64,000 bases of DNA from NCBI RefSeq assembly GCF_021789175.1, contig NZ_CP084560.1, positions 558,001 through 622,000 on the forward strand, given 5' to 3'. Shown here in pieces: positions 1 to 7,522 of the stretch. A program made the position numbers and the translations under genes. The notes under the pieces are model-generated. The model saw only the letters and a program-made list of their open reading frames with translations. It was not told the origin of the DNA and did no database searches. This DNA comes from Arthrobacter sp. FW306-2-2C-D06B (lineage in GTDB: Bacteria; Actinomycetota; Actinomycetes; Actinomycetales; Micrococcaceae). Within the stretch, counting starts at the first letter, position 1; every line of letters begins with the position of its first letter.

Positions 1-1289
1 AGGTTGCCCCCGTAGACGCCGATGTTCGTGTGACGGCTTCCATCCTTGTTCTCGCCGATCGAGATGCCGACGTTGTTGAGGGTGGTCCAGCTGACGTCCG
101 CGTCGAGCTCATAGGCCGAGCCGTGGTAGTCGAGGGCGGTCCGCCCATTGACGGTGGCGTTGGCGGGCTTCACTGTCTTGGTGGCGTAGTTGGCCAGATT
201 CGGCGTCGGCTGGGATAGAAGGCTGTAGACGCCGCTGCCCTCGGACTTGAGGCTGAGCTGGCGCACCACGGACATCTGGCCGTTGTAGTTGTCGGTGGAG
301 TCAGTCGGGACGGTGTGCGGCGCGTAATGCCAGTTGTTCATCCAGCCGATCGCGTAACGGGAAGTGTCGGGACTCGCGGCGTCCGGCCACGTCACGGAGG
401 CGTACCAGTCATTGCCCCCGTCGAGCCACTGCGGGTCAGCCTGGTCCGGCACGAACGCCGAGCCGTTCCAGGTGCCGGTCCAGTATGCGTACGTATCCGG
501 CTTGCCGCTGTAGTCGCCCTGCATGCTTCCGGCCATGATCCAATGCCACGAACCGTCGTTGGCCTTCATCTGGAAGATGTCCGGGCACTCAACGCCGCCG
601 ATGTTCGGGGTGGTGTAGCTGAAGTCTGTCTGGTGGGTCCAAGTCTTGAGGTCCGGTGAGGTGTAGAACGTGATCTTCTGCTGACGGCCGATCGCTGCCA
701 CCCACGTCGAGTGCGCCGCGTCCCAAACGATCTTGGGGTCGCGGAACCAATCCGAAGCGTCCGGGTTGGCGATGACCGGTGCGCCGTACTGCGTAAAAGT
801 TGTCCCGCCGTCGGTCGAATACCAGAGGTATTGCGATTGCTGGAACGCGTCGCCGTCGGTGGGCTGCGTGGCGAGCGCGACGACGGCGCCGGCGCCGAAG
901 CCCGCGGTATTGTTCGTATCGATCACCGAGGAGCCGGTCCATACGGGGAAATTGCTTTGGAGCGGAAGGGCGTCGCCTTGGTCGTTGAACACCACCGTGT
1001 CCGACGACGTCGCATGTCGCCACCCGCCGGGGCCGTTGTCCTGGTTGCTGTGAAGGTAATACAGGTTGTATTTGCCGTTGAGATAAATGGGCCGCTGGGG
1101 GTCGCTCAGCCATCCCGACGGGGGAGTCATGTGGTAAACGGCGCGCATGGGCGGCGCGGTCGGGCTGCCGACGGCTCCCGCGCCCGGAAGGTCCCCGGCA
1201 ACTATGGTGGTCGTGAAAAACATCGTGAGCGCGGCGAAGAGGGCGAGCATGCCCGCCCTCTTCGACAGCCTCGTTGCTGAGTGGGCCAT
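1..1289 (-). CDS. Secreted GH32 fructan hydrolase (levanase/inulinase type), 3' end cut by window edge
   Basis: Glycoside hydrolase family 32 enzyme that splits beta-fructosyl bonds in levan, inulin or sucrose-like fructans outside the cell. The catalytic triad is visible: WLSDPQ with the nucleophile Asp near residue 63, FRDP near 182-185 (transition-state stabiliser), and GGVECPD with the acid/base Glu near 234. Residues 1-40 form a signal peptide (basic start, hydrophobic LALFAALTMFFTTTIV). The start ATG has a GGAG ribosome site just upstream. About 430 residues are present: the five-bladed propeller and the beginning of the C-terminal sandwich. Exact substrate cannot be told; exo-levanase or levanbiohydrolase are both possible. 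Its promoter carries two LacI-type operators, so induction by a fructan-derived sugar is likely. Confidence 0.88.
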   Translation of the reverse strand, partial: MAHSATRLSKRAGMLALFAALTMFFTTTIVAGDLPGAGAVGSPTAPPMRAVYHMTPPSGWLSDPQRPIYLNGKYNLYYLHSNQDNGPGGWRHATSSDTVVFNDQGDALPLQSNFPVWTGSSVIDTNNTAGFGAGAVVALATQPTDGDAFQQSQYLWYSTDGGTTFTQYGAPVIANPDASDWFRDPKIVWDAAHSTWVAAIGRQQKITFYTSPDLKTWTHQTDFSYTTPNIGGVECPDIFQMKANDGSWHWIMAGSMQGDYSGKPDTYAYWTGTWNGSAFVPDQADPQWLDGGNDWYASVTWPDAASPDTSRYAIGWMNNWHYAPHTVPTDSTDNYNGQMSVVRQLSLKSEGSGVYSLLSQPTPNLANYATKTVKPANATVNGRTALDYHGSAYELDADVSWTTLNNVGISIGENKDGSRHTNIGVYGGN

Positions 1290-1399
1290 AAAATCTCCGG
1301 GTCTCGGTGAGGACTACTCGACCGCCGATAGCTCTGCGTCGAGCCTCTGCACACGGCGTTGTTGAGCAGGCGGGGGAGTTCGTGGTGGAGTGGGTCTTT

Positions 1400-1461
1400 T
1401 GATTAAACGCTTAATCACGGCAAGGATAGCTGGTTATGAATTCTTGATCAAGCGTTTAAGC
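1400..1461 (-). promoter_or_regulatory. Promoter with two LacI-family operators for the GH32 gene
   Basis: On the minus strand a -35 TTGATC (1446-1451) and -10 TATCCT (1423-1428) are spaced by exactly 17 bp. A near-perfect palindrome TGATTAAGCGTTTAATCA (1400-1417) lies at the transcription start, and a second, weaker copy with the shared core AAGCGTTTA (1445-1461) covers the -35. CG-centred palindromes of this kind are typical LacI-family operators. The binding regulator is not adjacent; it may lie beyond the left edge. The only LacI gene in the window (16.4-17.5 kb) has a different operator in front of its own operon. Confidence 0.65.
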
Positions 1462-1469
1462 GGATTGCT

Positions 1470-2597
1470 TTAGTTGGCTGCGCGGATGGCGAGGCGGCCC
1501 ATGAGAGCGCGCCGGATCCGCTGGCTTGGCTGTTCGACCGCCACACAGCTCAGGAAACCAAGGGGCCACGCCGACACGAGGGCGAGTGCGGCAAACCCGA
1601 GCACGGGAACGTGCGACGCCGTGTGGGCGGCGGCGAGGAGCTGCTGGATTGGCCACCCGTAGATGTAGATCCCGTAGGAGATGTCGTAGCGGGACCCGAT
1701 GGCGGACGTGCTCCCGATTGAACCGATCGACAGGACAAGGTAGGCAAACGGCAATGGGGCGAGGGCCGTCCCGTACCCGGTGGCGAGGGCGCCCCAGACT
1801 GACAGTGCGGCGAGAAGGCTTGGCGCCGCACCGACGCGGACCCTGTGCCTCTGGGTGGCAAGGAGGGATCCTGCCATGAAGATCGCGAGCAGCGGGAGGA
1901 CGAATTCGGTGCGGTTTGGTCCGAATCCGCCTGCGAGGAGCTTTCCGAAGACTGCGCCCGTCGACGCGGCAAAGAGCAGGAATATTGCCGTGGCCGTGCC
2001 TCGCCTGCTCTCCGGAATCCTGCGAAGCAGGAACACGATCGCGGCGACGATGACGTAGCAGAGACCTTCCCAGGTGAGAGTCCATAAGGGGCCGTTCCAG
2101 TCGAAGCGGTCATGGTTGCCCCAGAGGGACGTCCCGATGGCGGGTGTGTCCTCCACGCCGATGCTGAGCGCCAGGGCTGCCCCGAGGAACGCCAGGGCTC
2201 CGCGCAGGTCGTACGTCCCGTGTGTCAGGAGCGCGCCAACCGGCGCGGCCACGAAGGCAACAATAAGCGCAGCGACCGCTAGAGCCGGGTAGATGCGGGT
2301 GAGGCGGGCTGCGGCGTACTCGAGCATCGTGTTCGAGCGTTCGGCGCTGACGGTGATGAGATAGCCGGAGATGGCGAAGAAGCCCATGACGCCTGCAGTG
2401 CCAAGCTTGATCCCGTAAAGCGAGGGTTCCGGGCCGTAGCCGCCCAGCCACCAGGAATGGGAGATGATCACGGCCGCGGCGAAGACCAGGCGCAGGGCGT
2501 TCAGCGAGTTTCGTCCGGAGCCCAGTGCGTTACCCAGGGTGCGGGCGCCCAGCATGGCCGCTCCCGGACCGGTTGCGGTTGTCGTTGGGGTCTTCAT
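1470..2597 (-). CDS. Acyltransferase 3 family membrane protein
   Basis: Integral membrane O-acyltransferase (Acyl_transf_3 fold, as in OafA and related enzymes that acetylate surface polysaccharides or lipids). About ten hydrophobic segments are visible. The N-terminal family signature is present: LRLVFAAAVIISHSWW with the conserved His, then FFAISGYLI, then RLTRIYPAL with the conserved Arg. The frame stays open upstream to 2666, but the added residues look like non-coding translation, so I take the ATG at 2597 (weak AAGG upstream); an ATG at 2666 is the alternative. About 375 residues, normal for the family. It precedes the GH32 gene on the same strand, but GH32 has its own promoter. Acyl acceptor unknown. 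Confidence 0.82.
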   Translation of the reverse strand: MKTPTTTATGPGAAMLGARTLGNALGSGRNSLNALRLVFAAAVIISHSWWLGGYGPEPSLYGIKLGTAGVMGFFAISGYLITVSAERSNTMLEYAAARLTRIYPALAVAALIVAFVAAPVGALLTHGTYDLRGALAFLGAALALSIGVEDTPAIGTSLWGNHDRFDWNGPLWTLTWEGLCYVIVAAIVFLLRRIPESRRGTATAIFLLFAASTGAVFGKLLAGGFGPNRTEFVLPLLAIFMAGSLLATQRHRVRVGAAPSLLAALSVWGALATGYGTALAPLPFAYLVLSIGSIGSTSAIGSRYDISYGIYIYGWPIQQLLAAAHTASHVPVLGFAALALVSAWPLGFLSCVAVEQPSQRIRRALMGRLAIRAAN

Positions 2598-2854
2598 GGC
2601 CTTGTCATTTCTATCGATGCCCAAGGACTGTCCGGGCGACCTTCTCAAGTGTGACGTAGGCAACATTCATTTTTAATCTACACGAGTAGATATGGCGGGG
2701 TCAACCCACTGCCGCTTTCCTCCCGGTTCTTAATGACTAATGCGAAACAATGAGTAATTGGGAAAACTGTCAAGGTTTTCGCTTCACATCTCACGATTTC
2801 AACCCCGCGCCCGTCTTCACAGCAGACAGACGGCAGAGACGGAAGGAAAGAGCA

Positions 2855-2899
2855 ATGAACATCACGACAGACTCGCCTTGGCCGTATTCAATGAGATGA
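2855..2899 (+). CDS. Possible 14-residue leader peptide coupled to the sigma factor gene
   Basis: A short open frame (MNITTDSPWPYSMR) starts 4 bases after a purine-rich, strong ribosome site (GGAAGGAAAGAG, 2841-2852). Its TGA (2897-2899) overlaps the ATG of the sigma gene (2896-2898) in the same ATGA arrangement that joins the next three genes. The sigma gene has no good ribosome site of its own, so it may be translated by coupling from this leader. Translation is inferred from layout only; the frame is too short to judge by codon use. Confidence 0.4.
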   Translation: MNITTDSPWPYSMR

Positions 2900-3408
2900 A
2901 CATGAAGCAACCGTTCGAGACAGTGGTCGTGCAGCACGGCGTTACCGTGCTGCGGGTCTGTCGTGCGCTTTTGGAGGTGCATGACGCGGATGACGCATGG
3001 TCGGAGACATTTCTTGCCGCGATGCGTGCCTACCCGGACCTTCCGGAGACTGCGAACGTCGAAGCCTGGCTGGTCACGATCGCGCGCCGGAAAGCCATCG
3101 ACGTCCACCGTGCTGCGAAGCGAATCCCCTTGCCTGTGGCGGAGCTGCCTGAGGCTCCGACCGCGTTGGGAATTCCCGGTGCGGATAACACCGATGTGTG
3201 GATGTACGTTGGCAAGCTCCCCGAGAAACAGCGGCAGGCGATCACCTTCCGCTATCTCGTCGGGATGTCGTACGCGGAGATCTCGACAATTCTCGGCGGT
3301 ACAGTCGAGGCCGCACGAAGAGCCTCGGCCGATGGCCTCAAGAACCTCAGAAGGAACTATCCGGGCGCGCGGAGCCAGTCAGAGCTCGCGAAAGGGGCAA
3401 GATCATGA
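2896..3408 (+). CDS. Small ECF-like RNA polymerase sigma factor of the alkylation-repair operon
   Basis: About 170 residues with sigma region 2 (AWSETFLAAMRAYPDL ... VEAWLVTIARRKAIDVHRAAKR) and region 4 (LPEKQRQAITFRYLVGMSYAEIS, then a recognition-helix stretch VEAARRASADGLKNLRR). This is the two-domain plan of ECF/SigJ-like factors without an extra domain. No anti-sigma gene is nearby. Its stop overlaps the ogt start by ATGA, so it is co-translated with three DNA-repair-type proteins. I infer that it directs RNA polymerase to this operon or an alkylation-response regulon; the signal is unknown. ATG at 2896 is chosen over 2902 because of the overlap with the leader stop. The frame upstream to 2758 has no support. 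Confidence 0.8.
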   Translation: MNMKQPFETVVVQHGVTVLRVCRALLEVHDADDAWSETFLAAMRAYPDLPETANVEAWLVTIARRKAIDVHRAAKRIPLPVAELPEAPTALGIPGADNTDVWMYVGKLPEKQRQAITFRYLVGMSYAEISTILGGTVEAARRASADGLKNLRRNYPGARSQSELAKGARS

Positions 3409-4019
3409 GTGACATCCAGGGTGATGACACCCTCACGGGCTTGGCAGCGCCCATCGACGCCGAGAAGTTGGCGGTGTTGCATCGCCGACTGGAGGTCGCG
3501 GCACAAGCGGAGGGCCTCCTCGACGTTGCCTACACGACCGTGGACAGCCCTGTCGGGAAGCTGTTGCTCGCAGCCACGCCGGCAGGACTTGTCCGGGTCG
3601 CGTACGCAGTCGAGGACCACGACCGTGTCCTCGAATCGCTGTCGGAGAAAATCAGCCCGCGCATTCTGCGTTCCCCGAAACAGCTGGCGGTCGTGGCACG
3701 TGAACTGGACGAGTACTTCGAGCACCGCAGGAAGCGCTTCGATGTACAGCTGGACCTGTCGTTGTCAGGTGGCTTCCGCCAGCTCGTCCAGAGGCACCTG
3801 CCGGACATCGGTTATGGCCAGACCCGCAGCTACAAGGAGATGGCCCAGATCGTCGGCAACCCGAAGGCAGTCCGTGCCGTCGGCACCGCTTGCGCGACCA
3901 ACCCCCTCCCGGTCGTCGTTCCGTGTCACCGCGTGCTGCGCACCGATGGGTCCCTCGGTGGCTACATCGGCGGCCTGGAGGCCAAGACGATGCTGCTCGA
4001 ACTGGAGGCTGCAGCATGA
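3405..4019 (+). CDS. ogt: Methylated-DNA--[protein]-cysteine S-methyltransferase
   Basis: Suicide repair enzyme that moves the methyl group from O6-methylguanine or O4-methylthymine onto its own cysteine. The active-site motif PCHR with acceptor Cys near residue 174 is intact, preceded by the DNA-binding helix-turn-helix (SYKEMAQIVGNPKAVRAVGTACATNP) and followed by GGYIGG. About 204 residues, slightly longer than the E. coli Ogt core owing to an N-terminal extension of about 40 residues. ATG at 3405 overlaps the sigma stop; its own TGA overlaps the start of the oxygenase. The set sigma-Ogt-oxygenase-Ada-like is a split version of the adaptive response. Confidence 0.93.
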   Translation: MSDIQGDDTLTGLAAPIDAEKLAVLHRRLEVAAQAEGLLDVAYTTVDSPVGKLLLAATPAGLVRVAYAVEDHDRVLESLSEKISPRILRSPKQLAVVARELDEYFEHRRKRFDVQLDLSLSGGFRQLVQRHLPDIGYGQTRSYKEMAQIVGNPKAVRAVGTACATNPLPVVVPCHRVLRTDGSLGGYIGGLEAKTMLLELEAAA

Positions 4020-4750
4020 CTGGCGGAGAAATCCGGGCGGGCAACCCGTGGCGTGATCGAGTCGAGTCGGCCGACTGGTCGGCCGTAGCTGATGAGATAA
4101 ACGAGTACGGCGGGGCACTTCTCCCGCAGTTGCTAACGCCCGGGGAGGCTGCGGAGATTCGTGGCCTGTACGAGAGCTACGAGCTGTTCCGCAGCACGAT
4201 CAACATGGGTCGTCACCGTTTCGGCGAGGGCGAGTACCGGTACTTCCGGGCTCCCTACCCCGAACCCATTGAGCGGCTGAAGCAGGCGCTCTACCCCCGG
4301 CTGCTGCCTATCGCCCGCGACTGGTGGATGAAGCTTGGTCGACCAACTCCGTGGCCGGACACGCTCGACGAGTGGCTGCAGATGTGCCACGACGCCGGTC
4401 AGACGAAGTCCACGGCGATCCTGCTGAAGTACGGCGAGAAGGACTGGAACGCGCTTCATCGCGACCTTTACGGTGATCTGGTGTTCCCGATCCAAGTGGT
4501 CATCAACCTGAACGAACCGGGCGTGGACCACACCGGCGGCGAGTTCCTGCTGCTCGAACAACGCCCCCGCGCACAATCGCGGGGCACGGCGACCCTGCTG
4601 CCCCACGGACACGGCTACGTGTTCACCACCCGCGACCGCCCTGTGAAATCGGCTCGCGGCTGGTCCGCCGCACCAGTCCGGCACGGCGTCTCCGCCATCC
4701 GCTCCGGCGAGCGTCACACACTCGCGCTGGTATTCCACGACGCAGCATGA
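4016..4750 (+). CDS. 2OG-Fe(II) oxygenase of the nucleic-acid type (Oxygenase-NA, PF09859-like)
   Basis: Predicted Fe(II)/2-oxoglutarate dioxygenase, 244 residues. The metal triad is His148-x-Asp150 (LHRDLYGD) and distal His223 (VRHGVSA); Arg233 (GERHT) fits the 2OG carboxylate-binding site. The Y-F-R-A-P block near residues 76-80 and the HTGGEF block near 172-177 match my memory of the PF09859 family, described as acting on damaged DNA. It would be an AlkB-like partner, removing methyl groups by oxidation, though it is not an AlkB homologue in sequence. The start ATG overlaps the ogt stop and the stop overlaps the next start, so production in step with Ogt is expected. Confidence 0.8.
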   Translation: MTGGEIRAGNPWRDRVESADWSAVADEINEYGGALLPQLLTPGEAAEIRGLYESYELFRSTINMGRHRFGEGEYRYFRAPYPEPIERLKQALYPRLLPIARDWWMKLGRPTPWPDTLDEWLQMCHDAGQTKSTAILLKYGEKDWNALHRDLYGDLVFPIQVVINLNEPGVDHTGGEFLLLEQRPRAQSRGTATLLPHGHGYVFTTRDRPVKSARGWSAAPVRHGVSAIRSGERHTLALVFHDAA

Positions 4751-5040
4751 GCATAGTGAAAAACTACACGCTCACCGGGGCCGATGGCCGCCCTTATACA
4801 TCTCCGATCAAGGGGATGTGGGGCGGTCACCGCGGTGGGAAAATCTACGGACGCCTCGATTGCCCCGCCGCTCTACGCGCAATCGCACGTGGCGGGTACG
4901 CCAAGAATCGCCTGTTCTTCGCCGACGAAGCCACCGCGCTCGCCGCGGGCTATCGGCCATGCGGAGCCTGCTGCACAGAGCGCCACCAGGCATGGAAGAA
5001 AACAACGGAGACGGGCCCTCGACCTAGCCGGGCTCTATAA
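4747..5040 (+). CDS. Stand-alone Ada-type metal-binding domain protein without the acceptor cysteine
   Basis: A 97-residue protein resembling the N-terminal zinc domain of Ada: GHRGGKIYGRLDCP, then LFFADEATALAAGYRPCGAC. In E. coli Ada, Cys38 accepts the methyl group from phosphotriesters and Cys42, Cys69 and Cys72 hold the zinc. Here the Cys38 place is Gly35, while Cys39, Cys72 and Cys75 line up with the other three. Cys76 or a His may supply a fourth ligand. The protein therefore probably binds metal but cannot repair phosphotriesters in the known way. Similar short proteins with Gly at this place exist in other bacteria, as far as I recall. It is last in the chain of ATGA overlaps. The 184 bp after it (5041-5224) hold no recognisable gene. 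Confidence 0.75.
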   Translation: MSIVKNYTLTGADGRPYTSPIKGMWGGHRGGKIYGRLDCPAALRAIARGGYAKNRLFFADEATALAAGYRPCGACCTERHQAWKKTTETGPRPSRAL

Positions 5041-5224
5041 CCTGCCCGGAATCGCCGAGGTCACCCGCGAAGCTGAACCCCGGCACCTCGACACCGACGG
5101 CCGTAACGCCACCAGCGCAAGGACGTGGCTGTTTTCATCTCACGGATCGCCCACCGTGAACGTCTTCTAGATATCGGCGGTCACCCTTGCTCGCCGATTC
5201 CTCATACGAGACAAGGAGAACACC

Positions 5225-5677
5225 ATGTCGGTTGAAGAGAACAAGGCTATCGTCGGACGCTGGTTTACCGAGTTCTGGGGCAGTGACTTCAATCCCGCCG
5301 TCATCGACGAGCTCGCCGCCCCCGACATCCGCTTCCATTACTCGCTGCACAAACCCATGACTGGCCGTGACGAAGTTCGTGGCTTCGCGACCCGCTTCCG
5401 TACCGCATTCCCAGACCTCAACTTCTGGGGCACCGCCGACCTCATCGCCGAAGGCGACTACGTGGTTGGCCAATGGGAGGGAGGAGGCATCCACACAGGC
5501 CCCATCGCCTTCGATGACCTGCCCATCGGCTCCGTACCTGCGGCATCCGGCAAGAGCATGAGGTTCACCGGCACGACCGTCCTCAAGGTCGTTGACGGCC
5601 TTATCGTCGAAGAGGTCGGGCTTGATGATGGCGTGAAGGTCCTCCAGCAGCTCGGGATCATACCCCTCTTCAAGTAA
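5225..5677 (+). CDS. SnoaL-like (NTF2-fold) ester cyclase family protein
   Basis: 150-residue single-domain protein of the SnoaL-like polyketide cyclase group within the NTF2 superfamily. Typical features are the N-terminal helix with VGRWFTEFW, RFHYSLHKPMTGRDEVRGF, the FPDLNF block, and the C-terminal FTGTTVLKVVDGLIVEEVG strands. A good AAGGAG ribosome site lies 8 bases before the ATG. Members without a polyketide cluster have unknown roles, and no such cluster is present here. It follows the alkylation-repair operon on the same strand after a 184-bp gap and may be co-transcribed with it. A strong terminator follows. Confidence 0.82.
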   Translation: MSVEENKAIVGRWFTEFWGSDFNPAVIDELAAPDIRFHYSLHKPMTGRDEVRGFATRFRTAFPDLNFWGTADLIAEGDYVVGQWEGGGIHTGPIAFDDLPIGSVPAASGKSMRFTGTTVLKVVDGLIVEEVGLDDGVKVLQQLGIIPLFK

Positions 5678-5700
5678 GTCTCGTCCGCGTCTAACACGGC

Positions 5701-5727
5701 AAGGGCCGGGCATCGCGCCCGGCCCTT
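5701..5727 (+). terminator. Hairpin terminator after the SnoaL-like gene
   Basis: Perfect 11-bp GC-rich stem (AAGGGCCGGGC, 5701-5711; GCCCGGCCCTT, 5717-5727) with a 5-base loop, 23 bp after the stop codon. No long U tract follows, which is common in high-GC actinobacteria. Confidence 0.7.
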
Positions 5728-5803
5728 CGCCTGCTTCCGGCCTGGACCCGCGCTGAAGACTTTGTTGCTGCTGCGTTATAGCTGGGGTCTCTCAGCGCAA
5801 AGC

Positions 5804-5848
5804 AAAAGGCCCCCGATCCCTTGTAAACAAAGGGAAGCAGGGGCCTTT
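5804..5848 (-). terminator. Terminator of tRNA-Ser
   Basis: Hairpin downstream of the tRNA on the minus strand: outer stem AAAGGCCCC (5805-5813) with GGGGCCTTT (5840-5848), an inner stem of about 7 bp, and a run of T on the minus-strand exit side. Confidence 0.75.
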
Positions 5849-5852
5849 CAAT

Positions 5853-5942
5853 TGGCGGTGACGGTGGGATTTGAACCCACGTTGGCTTTTACACCAAACA
5901 ACATTTCGAGTGTTGCACCTTCGGCCGCTCGGACACGTCACC
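5853..5942 (-). tRNA. tRNA-Ser (anticodon CGA)
   Basis: Class II tRNA of 90 nt with encoded CCA end (5853-5855). Acceptor stem GGTGACG/CGTCACC with discriminator G, D arm GTCCGAGCGGCC, anticodon arm CAACA-CTCGAAA-TGTTG giving anticodon CGA (codon UCG), a long variable arm typical of serine tRNA, and T arm GTGGG-TTCAAAT-CCCAC. No integrase or att-like repeat is seen beside it. Confidence 0.96.
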
Positions 5943-6058
5943 AACTGAAATAGGGTACCGGAGTGGAGGCCTGTTCCCCAAAACGGCCGGGCGGCACCCA
6001 CTTAGTAAGTAACCTTCCCTTCCGTAATCGCAGCCGCAGGACTAGATTCGCAAACACG

Positions 6059-7075
6059 ATGACACAAAACGCACCGCAGAAAACGCACACACAAACGGCC
6101 CTGGCCTACTGGACGGTGGGCCCCTGCCAGGGTGAACTCCGGAGCGAGGAACTTCCGGCTCCCGCCGAGGGCTGTGCTCTGGTCCGGGCCCTGTACTCGG
6201 GAATCAGCAGGGGAACCGAGCTCGTGGTCCACGAAGCACACGTCCCTCCACGGATTGCGAAGAAGATGCGGGCACCCCATCAAACCGGGGATTTTCCCGC
6301 GCCGGTCAAGTTCGGCTATCTATCGGTGGGCATCGTTGAAGAAGGCCCCGAGGACTGGATCGGCCAGAACGTCTTCTGCCTGCACCCGCATCAGGACCGC
6401 TACGTCGTGCCGCTGACTTCTCTCACGCGAATACCCGACGGCGTGCCGGCCCGACGGGCAGTGCTCACAGGGATCGCGGAGATCGCCCTCAACGCCCTGT
6501 GGGAGGCCGGCCCGCGCCTCGGTGACAGGATCGCCGTCGTCGGTGCCGGACTGGTGGGCGGCATGACCGCAGCGCTGCTGCGCGGCTTCCCTCTGGAACG
6601 CCTGCAACTGGTGGAGACCGATCCGGGGAAGCGAGGGTTCGTGGAATCCCTGGGCGTGGAGTTCGTGCTTCCGGACGATGCAAAGCAGGACTGCGACATC
6701 GTGTTCCATTGCTCGGCCACCGATGAAGGACTGGCACATAGCCTCCAGCTCGCGGGGGACGAGGGCGAGATTATCGAAATGTCCTGGTACGGGGACCGGA
6801 AGGTCTCCCTGCCACTGGGGGAGGACTTCCATGCCCGGCGCCTCTCCATCCGAGCCAGCCAAGTCGGAGTGGTTGCCCGTTCGCGTAGGCACCGGAGGAC
6901 GTCCAGCGAGCGGCTGGAGCTGGCAGTGTCCCTATTGCGGGACCCCGTGTTCGACGCGTTCCTCACGGGAGAGTCGCAGTTCGAGGAGCTGCCGGAGGTC
7001 TTCCAAGGTTTCGAAAACGGCGAGCTGGACGATCTTTGCCGGGTCATCAACTACCCCAAAAACAAGAAGGGCTAA
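6059..7075 (+). CDS. Medium-chain dehydrogenase/reductase family protein lacking zinc ligands
   Basis: About 338 residues with the GroES-like N-terminal half and a Rossmann half (IAVVGAGLVGGMTAALL, the NAD(P) glycine motif). Such proteins are often labelled zinc-dependent alcohol dehydrogenase. Here the usual catalytic Cys-His-Glu set is absent: the region reads SGISRGTELVV and then GDFPAPVKFGYLSVG rather than ICGTD and GHE. It resembles the bacteriochlorophyllide-dehydrogenase-like branch (SGISRGTE, MRAPHQTGDFP), but substrate is unknown. The ATG at 6059 is preferred; the frame is open upstream to 5963, which would run close to the tRNA. The stop is 2 bp from the next start, so it forms an operon with the PTPS-like gene. 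Confidence 0.78.
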   Translation: MTQNAPQKTHTQTALAYWTVGPCQGELRSEELPAPAEGCALVRALYSGISRGTELVVHEAHVPPRIAKKMRAPHQTGDFPAPVKFGYLSVGIVEEGPEDWIGQNVFCLHPHQDRYVVPLTSLTRIPDGVPARRAVLTGIAEIALNALWEAGPRLGDRIAVVGAGLVGGMTAALLRGFPLERLQLVETDPGKRGFVESLGVEFVLPDDAKQDCDIVFHCSATDEGLAHSLQLAGDEGEIIEMSWYGDRKVSLPLGEDFHARRLSIRASQVGVVARSRRHRRTSSERLELAVSLLRDPVFDAFLTGESQFEELPEVFQGFENGELDDLCRVINYPKNKKG

Positions 7076-7077
7076 CC

Positions 7078-7473
7078 ATGTTCAGCCTCACCGTCCGCCG
7101 GCACTTCATGATCGCCCACAGCCTTCCGCGGGAATCGTTCGGCCCGGCCCAGGGACTCCATGGAGCCACCTTCGTGGCCGAGGTGACGTTCCGCCGCGCG
7201 GAACTGAACGACGACGCGATCGTGCTGGACATCGGCGCCGCCGGAACCGTCCTTGACGAGGTGCTGGCCGGCCTCAATTACAAGAACCTCGACGAGCACC
7301 CGGACTTCACCGGACAGCTCACGACGACGGAAGTGCTGGCCCGCTTCATCGCTGAGGCAGTCGCGGCGAAAGTCCGCCCGAGCGACGACGGCGGTGCGCT
7401 CGCCGGCGTCGACGTGGTCCTCCGGGAACATCCGGACGCCTGGGCTGGCTTCTCGCTGGATTTCAAGCGGTAG
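7078..7473 (+). CDS. 6-pyruvoyl/6-carboxy-tetrahydropterin synthase-like protein with degenerate active site
   Basis: 131-residue PTPS/QueD-fold protein. The first zinc His is kept (FMIAHSL, His14), but the usual HGH pair reads HGA (His28-Gly-Ala30), and the catalytic Cys normally 4-5 residues before it is missing (GPAQGLHG). The later LDEHPDFTG block, with the catalytic Asp/His region, is kept. Normal QueD or PTPS chemistry is therefore doubtful; a changed or structural role is likely. It starts 2 bp after the dehydrogenase stop, so the two are co-expressed and probably act together. No queuosine or pterin genes are near. Confidence 0.75.
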   Translation: MFSLTVRRHFMIAHSLPRESFGPAQGLHGATFVAEVTFRRAELNDDAIVLDIGAAGTVLDEVLAGLNYKNLDEHPDFTGQLTTTEVLARFIAEAVAAKVRPSDDGGALAGVDVVLREHPDAWAGFSLDFKR

Positions 7474-7522
7474 CTCGCGCGGGACGGCCCCGGACGGCGG
7501 ACAAACGGTGCAGAATGGGGCC

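Noticed and set aside
589..1113. Open minus-strand frame of 174 codons at the left edge
   Set aside because: Arg/Pro-rich shadow inside the GH32 gene, whose catalytic motifs are read in another minus-strand frame.
5041..5224. Possible continuation of the Ada-like gene or a broken repair gene
   Set aside because: The frame continuing to 5170 is not recognisable and the Ada-like protein already has its full zinc domain.
5853..5942. tRNA-Ser as a possible integration site
   Set aside because: No integrase, no repeated tRNA 3' end and no change in gene style on either side.
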